DNA from: Chrysomallon squamiferum
Lineage: Eukaryota; Mollusca; Gastropoda; Neomphalida; Peltospiridae
DNA: 64,000 bases
Assembly: GCA_012295275.1 (NCBI GenBank)
Contig: CM022679.1
Span: forward strand, 24,363,002 to 24,427,001
Reading direction: 5' to 3'
How positions within the stretch are numbered: the stretch's first letter is position 1; each line of letters begins with the position of its first letter. Positions 46,166 through 60,984 of the stretch are shown here, piece after piece. Below the pieces are notes generated by a model. The model did no database searches. It had not been told where the DNA came from and was given only the letters and a program-made list of their open reading frames with translations. The translations under genes were made by a program, and so were the position numbers.

Positions 46166-46168
<3 letters not shown>
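45984..46168 (+). repeat. Dispersed repeat, copy A (CT-tract-linked)
   Basis: About 185 bp from TGTCTCTGTCTGGATG to ACATGTTCGTC, nearly identical to the reverse complement of 59547-59738. It abuts the (CT)n tract at 46166. The high identity over normal-complexity parts (for example ATGCCTATCTCTATTGGTTT) shows recent common origin. Confidence 0.9.

Positions 46169-46250
<82 letters not shown>
46166..46250. repeat. (CT)n microsatellite
   Basis: About 42 CT units, directly joined to dispersed repeat copy A. Confidence 0.97.
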
Positions 46251-46254
<4 letters not shown>

Positions 46255-47473
46255 ATTGTGTGTCTGTCCATCTATGTATCTATCTGTTTATACACCTACC
46301 AGGTTCTGTACATTTTTCTAATTACCCGCTCACCTTCGTTCAACGTACAATTATATAGTGTTGTGTTTAATTTGATTATTAAATAGTTTTTGTTATTTAT
46401 TTATTTGTTTATTGGTATGTTTGTTTATTTATTTAGTTTTATTTTGTTGTTATTGCTCTCTTTTAACTTGCTTTTTTTTTTTTTTTTTTTCCACCTTTAT
46501 TTCTCTGTGAAACAGATATGTTGGTATTTTGTGGTAAATGAATATGTTTAGTCTGTCTTCACGAATTATGATAACGTGTCGCTTAGATCGGCTGTAACTG
46601 ATGTGAAATAAATGAATTTTTTCCTGAAAATAATATCTTACTGTTTGTAAACAAAATATCTTCAAATGATCTCCAGCATTTTTATATATATGTATATATT
46701 ACTTTTCATTTCAATTTATTTTTTTGTTATTTATTTAATTTTTTGTTTCTCGTTTCTGCTTTCTTGGATGTTATTGCAAAAGATATAGCTAATAAAACAT
46801 GATATATAAAGAAAACATTGTGAAATGGAAGAAGCACGTTTTTATCACAAACAAATATTTGGGATACTGTGTTTCGAAACAGCCTCGCAAATAAACCCCC
46901 TCAGATACACAAACACTCACACACACACACACACACACACACATACATACATACGTATATATACACATACATACACAATAACATAAACGTAAAAATATAT
47001 ATTATCACTATAATTTTTGTTCAGACTCCTGCATAATTTGTATAAAAATCTTTAGATTTTTAATTATTTTTAGTTCTTTTTTTTCTGACCGTTTAAATTT
47101 ATTTACTTGTTCTCAGATAAACTGGAGCCTGTGTGTACTACGATACAGCTTTTATATGTTTTATTGTCTGAGAGCGAAAACATCTCAGTGAAAGTCTGTT
47201 TACGATTAACGTTGTGATATACGATTTGCAGTGTATCGCAACTGGAGTATCTAGTTTTACAGTTTTCAAAGCAGCTAATTTTTGAGAAATGAGCTGACGT
47301 TAAGAGGTTTAAATGTTTCTCTAAGCATAACGTGTGTAACGGGCGATAAGAGAATTTATTTTATTTATTTTCATTTATATTACATGATAACAAACTTGTC
47401 GTATGCCTGATTGTTTATTAGATGTGTGAGTGTATGTGTATATGTCTATATGTGTGTACGTTATGTACATATA

Positions 47474-47509
<36 letters not shown>

Positions 47510-47999
47510 TGAATATAATTTTATACATACATAATGTCATGATTTCAGTGAGCGTTACATTGTCCACATAATCTGTATACGCACATGTTTATCCTTTTAT
47601 ATTTGACAGTTTTCATGGCAGTCCACAATAATACATGTATAATGTTAGATTGTATAATTTTGTTAATATTTTCTTCTGTTTTTCTTTTATTCTGTATTAG
47701 TTTCTTGTAATATAATTATTTCGACATCATTATGAAGAAAACAAATACATTATAACTAAAGACAAAAGCGCACACCCATGTAAATTAAACACGACCATTT
47801 ACACACATACACAGACACATACAAACACATACTACAGACAAAAACGCAAAACATCTAGACAGGTTTAAACAAGTTAAAAATAAAACAGTAATCCGGACAT
47901 ACAAACACCCCAATACGTAAACAAACAGGACCACAATTGTACAAACACACAGGATTTGGCAAGCACTTCTTAGCTATCAGTCTTAATCCAAACCTGTCA
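46251..47999. other. AT-rich intergenic stretch with CA and TATG runs
   Basis: (CA)n at about 46914-46942, TATG units at about 47480-47512, and a loose ACACA-rich zone at 47770-47960. No gene seen. Confidence 0.6.
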
Positions 48000-48360
48000 A
48001 ACACAATTACCATAATTACCGCGAGGAAACCTCTCGAAATGCAATAAAACTAATAAGAACATTTCCTCTCAGTGTACACACACAATGGTTTGCTCGCAAA
48101 CAGCTAGTTTGACTGCAAATCTTCTTGCAGCCCCAAGTCGCCTATTCAGTGACACCCAATAGCCGATGATTGCCAACTAACTACGGACGATATTAAGCTT
48201 TCCTTTGTATTTTCCTTTATTGAAATTGGCAATCGATTCTATTTTCTTATTAGTGTCTTTGCCGTTAAGAAGATCAAGAGGAAAGAGATGTCACCGAGAT
48301 GACTCTAATTCTTTGAAAATATCGCAAGATAATTAGTCTTGAAAATTAATCGCGAAGCCC
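48000..48360. other. Normal-complexity island (candidate regulatory element)
   Basis: Non-repetitive sequence with homeodomain-type TTAATC/ATTAG and CAATCGATT motifs and scattered CpGs. No open frame. Candidate conserved non-coding element, inferred. Confidence 0.25.
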
Positions 48361-49029
48361 CCAAAAATACATTTTTAATGCACAGATCTAGACACTTGAA
48401 AAACAGGTATTTATAGAGATGTTTTTGCTGAATTGGAATTTATTTTGAAAAAAAAAAAAAAGAAAAAGAAAAAAAAAAATAGAGATTATAGTTGACGGTT
48501 TAATAAATTTGAAGTTTTCTAAGCAGCAATTATCTTTGCTTAATGGGTAAACCATCCCTGATCTATGCTTAGACGTGAAGAGAATATCTTCAAGGGACCA
48601 AACGTATCCCAGTTTCCTAACACATCGCATCTGCGTCATTTTCCAGGCAGGATTTTTCACATGATGTAATGGGGAAAAGCAGTAATGTAAAATATCCGCA
48701 TTCTAAAATCCACGTATCATTACAGTCTCTAAAACCTGTCAACTGAGACATACAGGTCAATTAGGAAGTTAGGAACTGCTAAGCTGTCTGTCTGTATGTC
48801 TGTCAACAACAAAAGGAGCTATGTCATCAGAAATTTTTTTTTTAGCTTCATTTACAATAACTAAACATTGTGTGTTAGTAGTGGGAAAGAAAGTAGACAG
48901 AAAGTTAAATTAAGAATTTTTAAAACCAAAAAAAAAACAAACAGAATTGCGAATACTGAATGGACTGTAGGAAAGATAGACCATTTTACATTTATCCACA
49001 ATTTGCTTCTTATTTTATTTTGAAGTCAT

Positions 49030-49290
49030 CTTACTTTTTTCTTCTTTTCTTTTTATTTACTTTCTTACGCTGTTTTTTTTTCTCTCTCTTTATTTTTCTA
49101 TTTTTCTTTTCTCTCTGTCGTATTATTCTTCACTTTGTTATTTTTTTCTTCTTTTTTGGTCACTTTCTTTCTTCTTCTTTTTTTTGTTTTGTTTTTCTTT
49201 TCTTCCTTCTTTTTACCCCGTTTCTTTTCTTCCATATTTTTTTTTTTTTTTTTTTTCTTTCTTCCAGTTTCCTTTCTTTTTTTCTTCTAA
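49030..49290. repeat. T/C-rich low-complexity block
   Basis: Runs of T with CTT/TTC phrases. The Phe-rich open frame over it is an artefact of composition. Confidence 0.85.
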
Positions 49291-49429
49291 ATGGAGAAAA
49301 CGAACAGACAGAAAAACTCCTTAATCACAAACAATCTGTCATTAATTTCCAGAACTGTGACAAATACCTAAAATATCAGTCGTCAAGAGTGGAGGACGTT
49401 AGAAAAGAGAGAAATGAAAAACGGAGATA

Positions 49430-49990
49430 ACTTTCAGTTTTTATTCCACACGTCTAGGTTTCACTTTCCAATCAATCTCGATTACTTAAAGAAATCAGTC
49501 GATCTTCAGTGAACATGATCTCAAGCGGCCGGCAATAGACGCCGAAGTGGCTTTGTTAAAATGTACGTAGATCGAATAAAACGAATAAAGATATACAAGA
49601 TGGCGGATTTCCAATGATTTCGTATTGTTCGCTGAAGACATTCATTGCTGGTTATCACGAAAAGAGGAAGAAGCAGACGCCTGTTTCACACAATAAAGTT
49701 TCCAAAACCGATCTGTTTTTACCTCGGTCATGTTGTCCATGAATAGTAATTTATTAGCCCGTTCTGGGAATTATCATAACCCAGACCTCTCAGAAGTCAT
49801 CTTGCTTGCAACGAATGGAGCAGTGCGCTTTAAACATGGGTGGAAATTACCGCGTTCCTCTAAAGAATAGAAAGGCAAAGTTTCCGACATAAAAAAAAAA
49901 AATATGGCTGAATGGGATCGAGTCGGAAATTGTCGAGGAATAACATTCTTATTTAGAGGTTTTAGTGTCAAATAGATATTGATGTTTCAT
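49430..49990. other. Normal-complexity island with a YY1-like motif
   Basis: CpG-containing unique sequence. AAGATGGCGG at 49597-49606 matches the core of the YY1 consensus often found near transcription starts. No supported open frame. Confidence 0.28.
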
Positions 49991-50159
49991 TCTGTAAAAG
50001 TGCTCTTCGTCATTTTCCATGAAAGGTCACTCCGACTCGGATGTAAAAATACAACGCAGAAGGTGAAAAAAAAAAAAAAACACAAAAATATTAATAAAAA
50101 ATAAAGATGCTAATACTCAATCACGCCTCTGTGATTTGCAAGTATTTACATCTTTAGCA

Positions 50160-50748
50160 TTCATAGCAAATCAGGATTGCTACTACAGCAACTTTACTAT
50201 TACTGCTGTTACTACTACTACTGCTACTACTACTACTGCTACTACCACTGCTATTACTATTACTACTACTACAACTGCTACTTACATTACTATAGATTTT
50301 ACTTTACTATTACTACTGGTACCTCTATTGCAGCTACTACTATTACTCTGCTAATACTGCAACTGCTATTTCTAATCCTACTACTACTTACATTTCTACT
50401 GCTGCTACTACTGCTACGTCTATTGCAGCTACTATATTACTTCTAATCCTACTACTACTGCTAATACTGCATCTGCTATTTTACTCTATTACTCAGCTAA
50501 TCTGTATTTCTAATACTACTTACATTTCTACTGCTGCTACTACTACTATTACTCTGCTAATACTGCAACAGCTATTTCTAATCGTACTACTACTTACATT
50601 TCTACTGCTGCTACTACTACTATTACTTTGCTAATACTGCAACTGCTATTTCTAATCCTACTACTACATACATTGCTACTACTGCTACTACTTTTTAACA
50701 ATTCTATTGCTTCTCCTTCTCCTTCTAAAGTCACTACTACTACTACTA

Positions 50749-50791
<43 letters not shown>

Positions 50792-50930
50792 CACTACTAC
50801 TACTACTACTACTACTGCTTCTACTACTACTACTACTACTACTACTGCTGCTGCTGCTTCTACTACTGCTACTACTAATAATACTACTACCAGTAATCCT
50901 GCTACTACCAGCGGCTGTAAAAAAGTGTTT
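50160..50930. repeat. (CTA)n/(CTG)n array with higher-order units
   Basis: The first half contains larger units beginning CTGCTAATACTGCA at about 50348, 50458, 50554 and 50628 with shared CTATTTCTAATCCTACTAC phrases. The second half (50730-50875) is nearly pure CTA with CTG and CCA variants. Long Thr-, Leu- or Ser-rich frames are artefacts. Confidence 0.92.
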
Positions 50931-51224
50931 ATATGTCTCTATCTGGTTGCACTGATTTAATGGTTTATTAAACAAAAACAATTATTTTCTATGTTACATT
51001 TGAACATATGAGTCCGTAGTTAGCGATATACAGCTAGTGAACTGTAGATGTATACACGTGATGCCAGTGTGTCATGTCTGTTTATCTGTGCGAAAAATAT
51101 GTTGTCGATAAGTGTATCCCGTGCAGTGGTTTCATCTTTCAAACTTTTATCTCTGTAAAATAATGTCTGACACATAAAAATATATTAATAATGTATTGGT
51201 GGTTTTTCGATCTTTTTTCTTTTT

Positions 51225-51270
<46 letters not shown>

Positions 51271-51294
51271 TTATATATAATCTATTTCTGTCTA

Positions 51295-51343
<49 letters not shown>

Positions 51344-51390
51344 GAAATAGATAGACAGAAAGATAGACAGATATGTTCATTATATATATA
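51225..51390. repeat. Two (TA)n tracts in an inverted-repeat context
   Basis: TA runs at about 51228-51269 and 51301-51338. ATCTATTTCTGTCTAT before the second run is answered by ACAGAAATAGATAGACAG after it, so the block can fold as a long hairpin. Confidence 0.88.
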
Positions 51391-53220
<1,830 letters not shown>

Positions 53221-53439
53221 ATTCTCTCTTTCTCATTATCACTCTCATTTTCTCTTGTCATTCTTTCTGTAACTCTCTCATATGACTCTCTTATATACCT
53301 GTCTGTATGTATTTATATATGTATATTTTTCTGTCTGTTTGGCTGTCTAGTTTCCTCTGCCTTTCTCGCTACAATATTATATTTTTCTTTATTATTACTT
53401 ATTTATTTATCTGTATGCGTCCCTCTCTTCTTTAACTGT

Positions 53440-54110
53440 ATATTAGAACCCTTTCCTTTTCTTTCGCCTCACTGAGTCGATCCTTCTTCTATGACTTTCT
53501 TCCGCCTCACAGTCGTTATCGTTACCTAAGAAGCTGACAAAAAAAATGTGCGAGATGATTTCATTTGTTTTAACGTCAGAAGAAACTCTCATCCCCGAAA
53601 CGATCCTAAATTCACCTTAATCCCGACTTCAAACCCGAAGTAATTCCTTTCCACCACCAACTAATCAAGCCTTGAAGATTCCGCCCACTCCACGTACAAT
53701 AAAAACCCAAGCATCAGCAGCACTACGACTAAATTTAGCTGAAAGAAGAAGCAATTCTGGATTCCCCGGCTCTTCAAATTGGTATCTATCCACGGTGCCG
53801 ACAAGACCGGAGGTCGTAGCTGCTGCCCATTAATTTCAAACAGCCTACAGAACGAGCTTTCTCTCTGATTACAAGCCGATCATTTGTCGGAATTGCCACC
53901 AAACATTATAGATCAAGTGTCAAATTCGATTAAGAGGCACGGAAGTCTTCTTTCTCGCACTTCTCTAAATCTTTACGCGTTCAGATTCCAATCTGTTCAT
54001 CCCGGACCTGAAACTCGGAGATGGTTGTTTATACTTCGAACCTATTCGCTGCAGTGTGATAGTTCTGATCCGAAGTCAAGAGAGAAAGATGATTAATTTG
54101 GTACTAGACG
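53440..54110. other. Largest normal-complexity island (candidate regulatory element or non-coding exon)
   Basis: About 670 bp of balanced, CpG-containing sequence with CCCATTAATTTC and CTGATTACAAG-type homeodomain motifs. A frame of 70 codons at 53884-54096 has no ATG and no family resemblance, so it is not called. Confidence 0.3.
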
Positions 54111-54769
54111 TCCCAGTTCTGAAATAAATAAGCTTTAGAGTATTGCTTGTAATACACAACAATCCAAATACGTACGTTCGTACCAACGTACATACCTACC
54201 TACTTAACATCATACGTACATACATACATATACATATACATGAATATACATACATGGATGCATATATTTAAACAAACACACATACACGCCGATCTGCATA
54301 CATACATTCACCATTCTATACATAGGAACACAATCACACACACACACACTATCGATTCGTTCCTGTTTTTCAACAGTTTATATTTTCTTTGGCTGAGTAA
54401 TTAAAAATTTAAACTGAAAAATAGACATAAACATAGAAATGAGAGATTACTAATCAGTCGCAAAATTCATTAATAATTAAAATGATGCATGAATACCAGG
54501 TGTGCAAATGCTGCGATTAAAACAAATGATAAAATTTAGACTTGGTATCATCTTTAAAATATGCGTTGCCTTCAAGCATATCTCTATGCTGTTAACGAGA
54601 ATCCTGGTTGATTTATCCCGAGTAACTTAAAAAAGTTAAAGTGTGCCAAAGTTAATAAAACTTTAATTCAATCTCTTTTCAGAAAAAAAGTTAGCAAAGG
54701 ATTTGGTATTTTTTCTCTAAGTGCACCAAAAAATTCAGTAACCTTGATTTCCTGTCTCACTGCTAAGAA

Positions 54770-54868
54770 AATAAATAAAAATAAATAAAATAAAATAAAA
54801 TAAAAAATGAAATAAATAAAAAATGAAATAAATAAATATATAAATAAATAAATAAATAAATAAATAAA
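54770..54868. repeat. (AAAT)n array with AAAATG variants
   Basis: AAAT tetramers, two AAAAATGAAATAAAT repeats in the middle, then a perfect run at about 54842-54868. Confidence 0.94.
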
Positions 54869-55249
54869 TGTGTTTCTTCTCGTTGCCTGTTCTCAATTAA
54901 CGTACCAGTGCTATCGTTTCACTGGGTTTATCACGACGTCTCAAAGCCGCATGGCATAACGCTACGAGAAACCGAGATTGTAAGAGATACACGCGAAAAC
55001 AGGTGAAAGATAATCGCACAATATCTCTCTCCCTTATCTCTGTCGTTTTAGCTCTCTTCCATCAGACAACTTTTCAAGCATTTATGTCGTAGACAAACCT
55101 GTGATTTAGCCATGAAGTCGTCACTCCAGAGCAGGATGTGTCTGATTCATTCTGGTATGTTTCTGCATGTCTTTCTTTCTATCCCTCGACCTGTGTTTGC
55201 TTACTCTGTTCAAGTACCGCCATATAAACTTAATTTTTATTAAAAGATT

Positions 55250-55905
55250 CTTTTCTTGTAATGTAGTAATTGCTGTAGTCGTAGCAGCAGCAGTAGTAAT
55301 CGTAGTAGTAGTAGTAGTAGTAGAAATAGTGGTTGTTGTATCGCAGTAAGTAGTAAAAGGTAATGGTAATTTTATAATAGTAACAGTAATAGTAGTAGTA
55401 ATAGTGTAGTAGTAGTAGTAGTAATAATGGCAATTGCAGAAACAATAATAATAATAGTAGCAGTAGCTGTTGTTGTCGCAGTAAGTAGTAGTAGTAGTAG
55501 CAGCAGCAGTAATCGTAGTAGTAGTAGAAGTAGAAGTAGTAGTTGTGTCGCAGTAAGTAGTAGTAGTAGTAATAATGGTAATTGTAATAACAGTAATAGT
55601 AGCTGTAGCTGTTGTCGCAGTAAGTAATAGTAGTAGTAGCAGTAGTAATGGTAACTGAAGTAACAGTAATAGTAGTATTAGTATTAGTAATAATGGCAAT
55701 TGTAGTAACAATAATAGTAATATTAGCAGTTGTCGCAGTAAGTAGTAGTAGTAATAGTAGTAGTAGAGGTAGTAGCAATAGTGGTGGTAGTGGTAATTGT
55801 AATAACAGTGGTAGTAACAGTAGTAATAATAATAATAATAGTAGTAGTAGTAGTAGTGGTAGTGGTAGTAGTAAAACGCTCAGTACTTAGTAGCAGTTAT
55901 AGTAG
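55250..55905. repeat. (TAG)n array with recurring TGTCGCAGTAAGTAG units
   Basis: TAG/CAG/AAT triplets. A distinctive CGCAGTAAGTAG phrase recurs with GTAAGT at 55346, 55481, 55553, 55620 and 55738, and AATGGTAATTGTAATAACAG-type phrases lie between, marking a higher-order unit of variable length. Confidence 0.9.
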
Positions 55906-55952
55906 TAATTTTAATTAAAAAGATATATCATATATCGTATAATATATATAGC

Positions 55953-55987
55953 TTAGCATAGCACTGCACAGCACAGCACAGCACAGT
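55953..55987. repeat. (GCACA)n pentanucleotide array
   Basis: AGCATAGCACTGCACAGCAC passes into about four AGCAC units; the only pentamer of this kind in the window. Confidence 0.88.
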
Positions 55988-56504
55988 ATATAACAACAGT
56001 TTAAAACCTTTTCACACAATGATTACAAAACATTTTTTTTTTTTAGTTATGCGCAGTTTAAAACGCGGCGTCGTAAACAGCACTGTTTATATTATGTACG
56101 AACTTTAAACGAACCTTACGCAGTTAGCGAGCAGACGATAACAGGAATTAATTTCTGTTGGTACAAGTAATCAATCAAACCTCTCCTAATTAACTCTTTT
56201 AATAAGAACAGAATGCATGCTAAACTGCACGTTATGGCTGTTTACTGGGTTTGAAAAATAGACGTGTAATGTATATTGTATGCTAATGAAGAGGAAACGA
56301 TTTAGACTACCGAGACAAGTCCCTTGTGTTGGTTACCGCTAAGTACCATAAAGTTTGATGATTTTTATACAAATGACTGATGAAAGATAAGACGATAAAA
56401 TTTTATTGTTGTGCTGGTGTAGTTTTGGATGTAATTGCACTGTCTGATGAAGTTTCAATTTTGGCTAAAATTTCTCAAACAGCAACAGTTTATTTTAGTT
56501 AAAA

Positions 56505-56820
56505 CATTAGTTACAAAGATTGCAAATAGTCTATCGTTACAAAGGTTATCAGCACATAGATGCTAAAATGATCATCAGTATTCAACCGTTACACAAATTA
56601 TTCAGAGCTTGCCAATGTTACCTAGTTACACAAACTACCAAAGTGCCATAGTTACAAACAACTATTGCAGTGATTAACAGTACACCGTGGTTACAAAAAT
56701 AACCACTGCACTAAGGTACAGAAATTACCAGCGTGCTATTTATAGAAAGATTACTGGTGGTTACAAAGTCTACCCGTGCCTTTTGGTTAAGATGATTAAG
56801 AATGCTTGTCGCAATTAACC
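56505..56820. repeat. Diverged minisatellite, about 26-bp period
   Basis: A GTTACAAA.ATTACCA..GTGC.. unit recurs with GTTACA landmarks at 56510, 56536, 56562 (diverged), 56588, 56625, 56651, 56690, 56716, 56760 and 56786. Most spacings are 26 bp or a simple multiple or offset. About 12 copies, all different. Confidence 0.82.
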
Positions 56821-57881
<1,061 letters not shown>

Positions 57882-58529
57882 GATGATATGGATGATATGG
57901 TATTTGTGCTTTACGCACCTACATTAATTGTGTATGCTTACAGGCATTAACGATGAATTTTGTTCTAGTAATAACGAAAAGTACATGTGTGCAAATATTG
58001 CTTTAATCTATTTCATTTTGTTATTCTATAAATATGTCGTCAAACAAAATAAACATGATTAATTGCCTTTCATAAATCGGTCTACTTCAATATTTCACCC
58101 ATTGATTAAAATAAACAGCCAAAAAAAAAAAAAGGCTACACCAAAAACAATAAAACAAAACACAGGCTCTATTACTGATTAACTATCATATTGCGTGTTG
58201 ATAAATGTTTCGTCGGTTTATGACAGTTTTATTTGGAATGACGCTTACTTCGCTCGAGTACTCCGCAGGGCAATATGCTATTTAATATCTGGATACTCGT
58301 GCTTTGCTGCCAATTAAGTAGGTATTTTAGTCTTTTGAATATTTAGCTTATTTCTGTTGTTACAGCGTTGGTTTGTCACATTTATTATCTGTTATTAACA
58401 CCGATTGTTATAGAGATAAGTGGAGGATAATTATACTGATTATGAAAAAGAGTCACTGATATTTTAAAGATACTCTGAACTCCTGCAATTATAGCATAGC
58501 TGTTAGAAGTTACTATTTGTTTCATGATC

Positions 58530-58530
58530 A

Positions 58531-58614
<84 letters not shown>

Positions 58615-58725
58615 GTAGTAGTAGTAGTAGTAACAATAATAATAATAATAATAATAGTAGTAGTAGTAGTAATAATAAATATACTACTACTAATAATAAC
58701 AACAACAACAACAACAACATAATAG
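58530..58725. repeat. (AAT)n, (TAG)n, (AAC)n compound array
   Basis: About 27 AAT units, TAG, AAT, TAG, then AAC units. The alternation of units suggests repeated replication slippage. Confidence 0.95.
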
Positions 58726-58856
58726 TGTTATTGATGACAATTATAAGAATGCTACTGAAAGTAATGGTACTGATGACTCTTATTATTACACTGTTGTTGT
58801 GGTCGTCATCACTGTCAGAAAAATAAAAATTATTATCTTTTGTTACTTTTTCAAGA

Positions 58857-58950
58857 TTATTTATTTATTTATTTTTTATTTATTTATTTTTTTTATTTTT
58901 TATTTATTTATTTTTATTTCTTTATTATTTATTTACTTATTTATTTATTT
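58857..58950. repeat. (ATTT)n array
   Basis: ATTT tetramers with T-run interruptions. Confidence 0.93.
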
Positions 58951-58999
58951 TTTCATGACTCTTCATCATATTTGTGTCTAGCTTTGTCCTATAATTATA

Positions 59000-59345
59000 A
59001 AAAGATGCAATCCACAATGTCTACCAGTATAAACAAATTTATTTCCATTCGGCCATAAACCAACGACAAGCGGCGCCATCTTCCATGATCAAGAAAGGTA
59101 GTCGAGGCTTCGGACAGCAAAAAGCAATAATCCTTTGGGTCCCGTTTGGCGATTCGATCCCGCTGTTGACAGTACTGGTTCTATCTGATAAATTAATTCC
59201 GCCGAATATTATTACACAGCTGGGCTTCATAATTCTCGGCATTAAGCTTCGTTATTAGCCCCATCAAAGGATGAACTAAGATTAATGTCAGCCAAATCTG
59301 CGTTTTTATTCTCGGTTATTTAGTCTGAGTGCCGCAAACACACGT
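59000..59345. other. Normal-complexity island (candidate regulatory element)
   Basis: GC-richer unique sequence with GGCGCC, GGTCCCG, TTATTAG and ATCAAAGG (TCF/LEF-like, about 59261) motifs. A 67-codon minus-strand frame (59039-59242) has no family resemblance. No gene is called. Confidence 0.28.
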
Positions 59346-59448
59346 TTTTTTTTGTAAATCCTTGACGCCGGATTCTGTCAAAGGCCATTAGTTTTTACAT
59401 TATGTCTACCTTCTTTTTTATTTTATTTTTGATCATCGGTTGTTCTTT

Positions 59449-59503
59449 TTGTAACTGTTGTATGCTGTTTTTATCGTTCTAACATTTACGTAGTCATATG
59501 ATT

Positions 59504-59550
<47 letters not shown>

Positions 59551-59738
59551 GAATACGTGGATGGTAGACCAAATGTCATACAGTCTCTGGAACAGATGGA
59601 CAGATATCTCAGACAAACCAATAGAGATAGGCATTACACGGACAGGCATTAGGTAGATGATAGATGGATACATATGTAGACAGCAGATAAACAGAGAGAA
59701 AGATACACAGACAAACATCCAGACAGAGACATATATAT
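59449..59738 (-). repeat. Dispersed repeat, copy B, with internal (AG)n tract
   Basis: 59547-59738 is the inverted match of 45984-46168. The (AG)n tract lies at 59508-59549. The other flank, 59449-59501 (TTTGTAACTGTTGTAT to AGTCATATGA), has a relative at 61036-61089. The repeat therefore appears to have flanks on both sides of the AG tract. Confidence 0.85.
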
Positions 59739-59739
59739 G

Positions 59740-59815
59740 TATAAATGGATGGATGGATGGACGGACGGACAGATGGATGGATGGATAGATAGATAGATAG
59801 ATAGATAGGTTGCTA
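59740..59815. repeat. (GGAT)n, (GGAC)n and (GATA)n tetranucleotides
   Basis: Successive tetramer blocks that differ by one base, following dispersed repeat copy B. Confidence 0.93.
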
Positions 59816-60059
59816 GCCAGATAAATAAATTATACAGACACAGGCAAATGGACAGACAAAAGAACCAAATATACATGTAGATAGACAGATTTATTCAGAC
59901 AGACAGGCAAGAAGAGAGAAAGTCAGAGAGAGAAAAAGACAAAGACAACGACTGAGAGAGAGAGAGAACTACTGAGACACACATTAAGTTAAACAGATGT
60001 TGAGAAATGAGTAGAGAACAGATAAATACACGCAGATAGTCCGTTAACAAAAATCGAAC

Positions 60060-60535
60060 TGATGATCGTTGTGTTATGTTTTAATTAGGGAGCGACGAGT
60101 GTCCCACTCATCTGTTACTGAGTATCCTCTTTCACATCGCCAGCTGCATGTTCGACTGAGATATTACAACGTGGCGGCCGTCAACATATGGCACAGGTTT
60201 CGTAAAATCCTTTTATACTGTCTAAAGTTATATGAGTTTTTTGTCACCAGAAAAACATGCTGATTCATTTTTCTGTTATGGCATACTGTTAGTTTTGTTA
60301 AATTACACCGTTAGAACGCTAGCGAACGGCTGAACGGGATATTTTCTGTTGGAGCCATTTTATTCGACTGAGATATTAAAAGTCACGATTTGTGCTGTAC
60401 TGTTCATGGGAAGGAGTGTATGAAAGATTTCGTGTTGCTGTTTGAAAGCAGACGTTGAAGTCTTGTTGGCATAAATATTCTTCACTGTCTTCATTATAAT
60501 TAGTAAAATTGCCATCTATTAACAGTTATTACAAA
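60060..60535. other. Normal-complexity island with a 16-bp direct repeat
   Basis: TTCGACTGAGATATTA occurs at 60151 and 60363. CpG-containing sequence without a supported reading frame. Confidence 0.3.
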
Positions 60536-60539
60536 TTTA

Positions 60540-60660
60540 ACAAAATGAAAGTAGTAGTTGTAGTAATAGCAGTAGTGGTAGTTGTTTTTATAGTAATAGA
60601 AGTAGTAGTAGTAGTTACTATAGCAACAGCAGAAATAATAATAATAAATATTAGAGCTGT
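60540..60660. repeat. Degenerate (TAG)n array
   Basis: TAG/AGT triplets ending in AAT units. Confidence 0.85.
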
Positions 60661-60984
60661 GAAATTTCATTCATTCTGTTAGCACGTCGTAAAGTTTATT
60701 TGTTAACTGTTTCAGATAACGTTTATTTTCTAACACGTCGTAAACTGTACTTGTTAAATATATATATATATTTTTTTTTTATCAGCGCTATTAACGTCAA
60801 AGCTACTATGTAAAAGGTGCAAGGTATTTTTTATATATATATTTCTACAGTACTCTGCAGAAAAAAGAGCTTATCGTAATGTTATGGATGTGAAATAACA
60901 AGTGTCGGGCACAGACTATTTGCAGTGATTGTTTATCATTATAATGAATAACAGAAAATCTGATAGAAAAAAGAAAAGAAAGAA

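Noticed and set aside
48960-49430. 156-codon Phe/Leu-rich frame
   Set aside because: It covers a T/C-rich low-complexity block, with no motif in the short unique ends.
53884-54096. 70-codon frame in a unique island
   Set aside because: It begins at TTG rather than ATG, no domain is recognisable, and no splice signals support an exon. Kept only as part of an island.
55121-55778. Two overlapping Leu/Thr/Tyr-rich minus-strand frames of 180-196 codons
   Set aside because: Translation of the (TAG)n array on the opposite strand; composition artefact.
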